Shown here one piece after another: positions 60,846 through 64,000 of a stretch of DNA of 64,000 bases. Under the pieces are notes generated by a model. It saw nothing but the letters and a program-made list of their open reading frames with translations, did no database searches and was not told the DNA's origin. The translations under genes were made by a program, and so were the position numbers. The DNA comes from Erythrobacter sanguineus (GTDB lineage: Bacteria; Pseudomonadota; Alphaproteobacteria; Sphingomonadales; Sphingomonadaceae): assembly GCA_945878845.1 (NCBI GenBank), contig CAMCUB010000012.1, positions 1-64,000 on the forward strand. Direction: 5' to 3'. The first letter of the stretch is position 1, and each line of letters opens with the position of its first letter.

Positions 60846-61661
60846 GTGAACGCGCGGGCGGCGGATCGCTGGCAGCGCGCCCTGCCCCTCGCCGTGCCCG
60901 CGCTCGGCGGGCTCGCCTACCTCGCCGCCTTTGGCGCGCCCGCTCGGCTGGTTGCCGTCAACGCGGGGGCGCTGGTGCTGGCAGTCTTGTGGGTGATGTT
61001 TGGCCGACTGCCGTCGGAGCCGAAAGCGCGCCTCAGGTTTGCGGCGCTAGTCGCAGGGCTCCTTTTCCTGCCCGTAATGATCGGCCCCGAGGTCGGCGGC
61101 GTGAGCCGCTGGCTGCGTGCAGGCCCGGTGCTGGTGCATTCGGGCGCGTTACTGCTGCCGCTAGCGGTGGTGCTGGCAGCGCGCGCGGAGCGGTTCGGCC
61201 CTGCAGTTCTCGGGCTTGCGACCTTCGCGCTGGGCATGCAGCTCGATGCGGCCATGCTCGCAGGGCTTGCTGTGGCCGGAGCAATGCTGGCTACGCTCCG
61301 CCGCTCTCTCGGCTTCGCACTTGTCGCGCTCGCCGCTGCGGGACTGGCGATGCTGACCTTCGGCAGAGGCACGCTCGAACCGCAGGTCTTCACCGAGGGC
61401 GTGCTGGCGCAGGTCTGGCTCAGCGCCCCCCTTGCCGCGCTGGCGCAGGGTGCGCTCTTGTTCCTCGCCGCGCCCGCGCTGCTGCTGCGCGCAACCCACA
61501 TCCCCCGCACTGAGGCCCTGACGCTTGCCGCGCTGCTGGTGACGCTCGGCGCGATGGCCTGCCTTGCCGCCTTCCCCTTCCCGCTGACCGGCTACGGCGC
61601 CTCCCCGATCCTGGGCTTCGGCCTCGCGCTGAGCGCAGTGGGGACAGCGCAAAAAGCGTGA
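60846..61661 (+). CDS. hypothetical multi-helix membrane protein
   Basis: 271 aa from GTG 60846; a TTG at 60837 would add three residues, and the choice is open. It has seven or eight hydrophobic segments, for example GALLLPLAVVLAARA, LGFALVALAAAGLAMLTFG and ALTLAALLVTLGAMACLAAFPFPL, with short loops containing RAGPVLVHSG. No family recognised; a weak resemblance to SEDS-like cell-wall proteins was considered but not supported. It lies directly behind lpdA. Confidence 0.6.
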   Translation: MNARAADRWQRALPLAVPALGGLAYLAAFGAPARLVAVNAGALVLAVLWVMFGRLPSEPKARLRFAALVAGLLFLPVMIGPEVGGVSRWLRAGPVLVHSGALLLPLAVVLAARAERFGPAVLGLATFALGMQLDAAMLAGLAVAGAMLATLRRSLGFALVALAAAGLAMLTFGRGTLEPQVFTEGVLAQVWLSAPLAALAQGALLFLAAPALLLRATHIPRTEALTLAALLVTLGAMACLAAFPFPLTGYGASPILGFGLALSAVGTAQKA

Positions 61662-61716
61662 ATTGATCCCTCGGGCCGCTTTGCCTAGACCTTCTGCCAG
61701 AGGGGAGAATTCACGC

Positions 61717-63075
61717 ATGGCCTATCCGCAATTGACCGAGGAGCCCGGTGCGCTGGCCACGGCAGCCGCAATCCGCGCGGGCAAGCTCAGCGCGGTGGAG
61801 GCGGTCGATGCGGCGATCCTGCGCACCGACCGGCTCGACTGCGATATCGACGCCCTCGCGATCCCCAATTTCGAGGCCGCCTATGCCGAGGCCCGCGCGC
61901 TCGACGTCGCCGGGCCACAGCCTGATCAGCCGCTGTTCGGCGTGCCGATGACCATCAAGGAAAGCTTCGATGTCGCCGGGCTGCCCACCACCTGGGGCCA
62001 TCCGCGCTTCAAGGACCAACCCGCGCCGAAGGATGCGCTGCTGGTCAGGCGGCTGAAGGCGGCGGGCGCGATCATCATCGGCAAGACCAACGTGCCCGTC
62101 GATCTCACCGACTGGCAGAGCTTCAACCCGGTCTATGGCCGCACCTCGAACCCCCACAACCCCGAACGCTCCCCCGGCGGATCATCCGGTGGGAGCGCGG
62201 CCGCCGTGGCAAGCGGGATGGTCGCCTGCGACTATGGCACCGACATCGGTGGATCGGTGCGCGTGCCGGCGCATTTCTGCGGGGTGTGGGGCCACAAGAC
62301 CACCTGGGGCCTCGTCCCCAAGCACGGCCACGACTTTCCCGGCATGTCGCGGCGCGAGGGCTTCCTCGCCGCTGCCGACGGCCCGCTGAGCATCGCCGGA
62401 CCGCTGGCACGCAACCCGCAGGATCTTGCCGTGCTGGTCGAGGTGGGCGCGGAAGTTCCGCTGCGTGCGCGTGCCAAGCCGCTGGCCGAGTGTCGCCTGC
62501 TGGCGATCACCACGCTCCCCGGCGCTCCGGTCGATGCCAGCGTGCTGGGGCCCACCGAAGCCGCGCTCGAGACCCTCGCCCGCGCCGGGGTTCGGATCGA
62601 CCGGGCGAGCGATCTGCTGCCCGATCAGGCGCGGCATTATCGCAGCTATCTCAAGATGATGAACATCACCATGTCGGGCGGCGCCCCCGCCCCCGACGGG
62701 ACGCGCGCCACCGCGACCGACTGGTTTGCGCTGCTCAACGCGCAGGCCGCCTGCGTCGCCGAGTGGGAGGTGCTGTTCGCCACCTACGACTTCGTCCTCG
62801 CCCCGCCCGCCCCGGTGCTCGCGGTGCCGCATGCGGAGCAAGCCGTGTTCCGCGGAAAGCTTGTGATCGACGGCAAGGAGGAGCCGGGCAGCTGCGGGCT
62901 GGTGTGGTCGGGGATGGCGACCTTCCCGGGCCTGCCTGCGACCGTGCTACCGATCGGCTCAGGCAACTATCTCGGCGCCGAGCTCCCTTGCGGCATGCAG
63001 GTCATCGGCCCGCGCTGGAGCGACCTCGATTGCATCGCGGCGGCAGAGGCGATCGGGCAGGTGTTGCACTCCTAG
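61717..63075 (+). CDS. amidase signature family enzyme
   Basis: 452 aa. Catalytic Ser-cisSer-Lys: Lys in MTIKESFDVAG, the glycine-serine motif NPERSPGGSSGGSAAAVASG, and DIGGSVRVPAHFCG with the acting serine. Start ATG 61717 follows AGGGGAG. Hydrolyses an amide; the range of substrates in this family prevents naming one. The frame is free of a signal peptide. Confidence 0.92.
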   Translation: MAYPQLTEEPGALATAAAIRAGKLSAVEAVDAAILRTDRLDCDIDALAIPNFEAAYAEARALDVAGPQPDQPLFGVPMTIKESFDVAGLPTTWGHPRFKDQPAPKDALLVRRLKAAGAIIIGKTNVPVDLTDWQSFNPVYGRTSNPHNPERSPGGSSGGSAAAVASGMVACDYGTDIGGSVRVPAHFCGVWGHKTTWGLVPKHGHDFPGMSRREGFLAAADGPLSIAGPLARNPQDLAVLVEVGAEVPLRARAKPLAECRLLAITTLPGAPVDASVLGPTEAALETLARAGVRIDRASDLLPDQARHYRSYLKMMNITMSGGAPAPDGTRATATDWFALLNAQAACVAEWEVLFATYDFVLAPPAPVLAVPHAEQAVFRGKLVIDGKEEPGSCGLVWSGMATFPGLPATVLPIGSGNYLGAELPCGMQVIGPRWSDLDCIAAAEAIGQVLHS

Positions 63076-63082
63076 CCTTCCC

Positions 63083-63199
63083 TCGTCATTGCGAGCCGCA
63101 AGGCGAAGCAATCCATGATCGAAGGTTCGAAGTGGAGAGCGAAGGTCCGTGGATTGCCGCCCCGAACTTCCTTGGGCCTGCGGCTCCTCGCAACGACGA
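63083..63199. repeat. extragenic inverted-repeat element
   Basis: TCGTCATTGCGAG at 63083-63095 pairs with CTCGCAACGACGA at 63187-63199 (12 of 13), and GCAATCCA with TGGATTGC inside (63108 and 63150). This is a BIME-like repeat of the CATTGCGAG family. Confidence 0.7.
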
Positions 63200-63208
63200 G
63201 TGATTGAG

Positions 63209-63901
63209 ATGCTCATGCGCACGCTTGCCAAGTGGCACATCTGGCTCGGCTGGCTGGTCGGCGTGCCGATTGCCATGTGGCTCGGCACCGGTCTGCTGAT
63301 GGTTGCGCGGCCCATCGAGGAAGTGCGCGGCGAGCATTTGCGCATCGCCGCCGAGCCCGCCCCGCTGGTGCTGCGCGGCAGCACGCTGGCCGGCCCCGGC
63401 TCGGGGCTCAAGGAGATGCGCGTGACCATGCAGCAGGGCCGCGCGGTGGCGATCTTGACCAGCTTGACGGGCGAGACGCGGCGCGTCGATTTCGCGACCG
63501 GCGCGGCGCTGCCCGCGCTGGGTGCCGCCGAGGCACGCGCACTGGTGGCGCAGCGGATCACCGGCGGCGACAAGGTGCGCCGCGTCACGCTCTTCCCCGC
63601 CGAGCGCACCCCATTCGATTTCCGTCGGCCGGTCGCGGTGTGGCAGGTGGCGCTCGCGGACGGCACCAATGTCTATGTCGGGCGTGACACCGGCGAGATC
63701 GAGGCGGTGCGCACCCGCTGGTGGCGCGCCTTTGACCTCGCCTGGGGCCTCCACATCATGGATCTCTCGGAGCGCGAGGACAGCAGCCATCCGGTGCTGA
63801 TCCTGTTCGCCGCGCTGTCGCTGACGGGGGCGCTGATCGGCTGCGTGCTGATGTTCCGCCGCCGCAAGTTGCGGCCGGCTCCGCCCGCACACTCAGCATG
63901 A
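63209..63901 (+). CDS. PepSY domain-containing membrane protein
   Basis: 230 aa from ATG 63209 (ATG 63215 also fits). N-terminal helix (HIWLGWLVGVPIAMWLGTGLLM), a periplasmic PepSY domain (PALGAAEARALVAQRITGG, GTNVYVGRDTGEIEAV), and a C-terminal helix (PVLILFAALSLTGALIGCVLMF). This is the layout of PepSY-associated TM proteins linked to iron uptake or protease control. Its stop overlaps the next ATG (ATGA). Confidence 0.82.
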   Translation: MLMRTLAKWHIWLGWLVGVPIAMWLGTGLLMVARPIEEVRGEHLRIAAEPAPLVLRGSTLAGPGSGLKEMRVTMQQGRAVAILTSLTGETRRVDFATGAALPALGAAEARALVAQRITGGDKVRRVTLFPAERTPFDFRRPVAVWQVALADGTNVYVGRDTGEIEAVRTRWWRAFDLAWGLHIMDLSEREDSSHPVLILFAALSLTGALIGCVLMFRRRKLRPAPPAHSA

Positions 63902-64000
63902 CCCCGACCGTCCTCACCCCGATCCTCGACCTGCTCGACCTCGCCGGGATCGCGCTGTTTGCGCTGTCGGGCGCGGTGCTGGCGGCACGGCTGCGGCAGA
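63898..64000 (+). CDS. TRIC-family cation channel (UPF0126), partial
   Basis: The 34 codons before the window edge read M-T-P-T-V-L-T-P-I-L-D-L-L-D-L-A-G-I-A-L-F-A-L-S-G and onward. DLAGIALFALSGAVLAARLR is the characteristic first helix of trimeric intracellular cation channel proteins. It overlaps the PepSY gene stop by four bases. Confidence 0.75.
   Translation, partial: MTPTVLTPILDLLDLAGIALFALSGAVLAARLRQ

Overview
The window is a GC-rich chromosome segment from an alphaproteobacterium, most likely a sphingomonad of the Erythrobacteraceae (Erythrobacter/Porphyrobacter type). Grounds: a CckA hybrid kinase; alphaproteobacterial LexA boxes (GAAC-N7-GAAC and GTTC-N7-GTTC) in front of recA and uvrA; a TCA-cycle cluster mdh-sucD-sucA-sucB-lpdA; and several exported small proteins and dispersed repeats of sphingomonad style. 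Nearly all the DNA is densely packed housekeeping sequence. No rRNA, tRNA, CRISPR array, intact insertion sequence or integrase was seen.

Layout. 0-3.5 kb: a GNAT-nitrilase fusion and a Kef-type antiporter. 3.5-8.3 kb (minus strand): a TonB-C-like exported protein coupled to alaS, then recA with its SOS box. 8.3-11.4 kb: two DUF4139 proteins. 11.6-12.9 kb: a Sel1/ankyrin-like gene with an amber codon inside its signal peptide. 12.9-16.7 kb: cckA, a DUF2062 protein and smpB. 16.8-19 kb: an aspartoacylase-family enzyme, a repeat cluster and dapA. 19-26.5 kb: a lytic transglycosylase, greB, a kptA interrupted by one opal codon, rlmN, and a chain of overlapping small genes ending in a MOSC protein. 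26.6-29.4 kb: a glycine-zipper protein, a pteridine-reductase-like SDR, and a cytochrome b plus molybdopterin oxidoreductase pair. 29.4-35.7 kb: a cyclopropane-fatty-acid-synthase-like enzyme, an acyltransferase, a lipase and argG.

35.7-36.7 kb is a gene-free stretch with strong hairpins that looks like an unidentified structured RNA. 36.7-39.2 kb: an RlpA-like protein and a sodium:solute symporter. 39.2-42.1 kb is the one accessory region. It holds a broken HTH gene, repeats, a small ORF, and a strikingly AT-rich island with a 47-codon ORF translationally coupled to an orphan winged-helix regulator. A decayed copy of the uvrA 3' end lies between this island and uvrA. 42.1-48.1 kb: uvrA, an unknown protein and a TIR-transmembrane-TPR protein. 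48.5-51.1 kb: a vitamin B12/iron-type ABC importer. 51.2-54.3 kb: a cell wall hydrolase, a hypothetical protein and mdh. 54.3-60.8 kb: sucD, the 2-oxoglutarate dehydrogenase complex genes and lpdA. The window ends with an amidase, a PepSY protein and the start of a TRIC-family channel gene.

Functional themes: SOS repair (recA and uvrA share LexA boxes), TCA cycle, peptidoglycan remodelling (lytic transglycosylase, SleB-type hydrolase, RlpA) and molybdenum-cofactor redox (MOSC, SDR, cytochrome b, sulfite-oxidase fold). Three otherwise normal-looking genes each carry one in-frame stop codon that a single transition could have produced. This suggests recent decay or consensus errors. Candidates for something undescribed are the AT-rich island with its coupled small ORF, the structured region at 36.0-36.5 kb, and the TIR-TPR locus.
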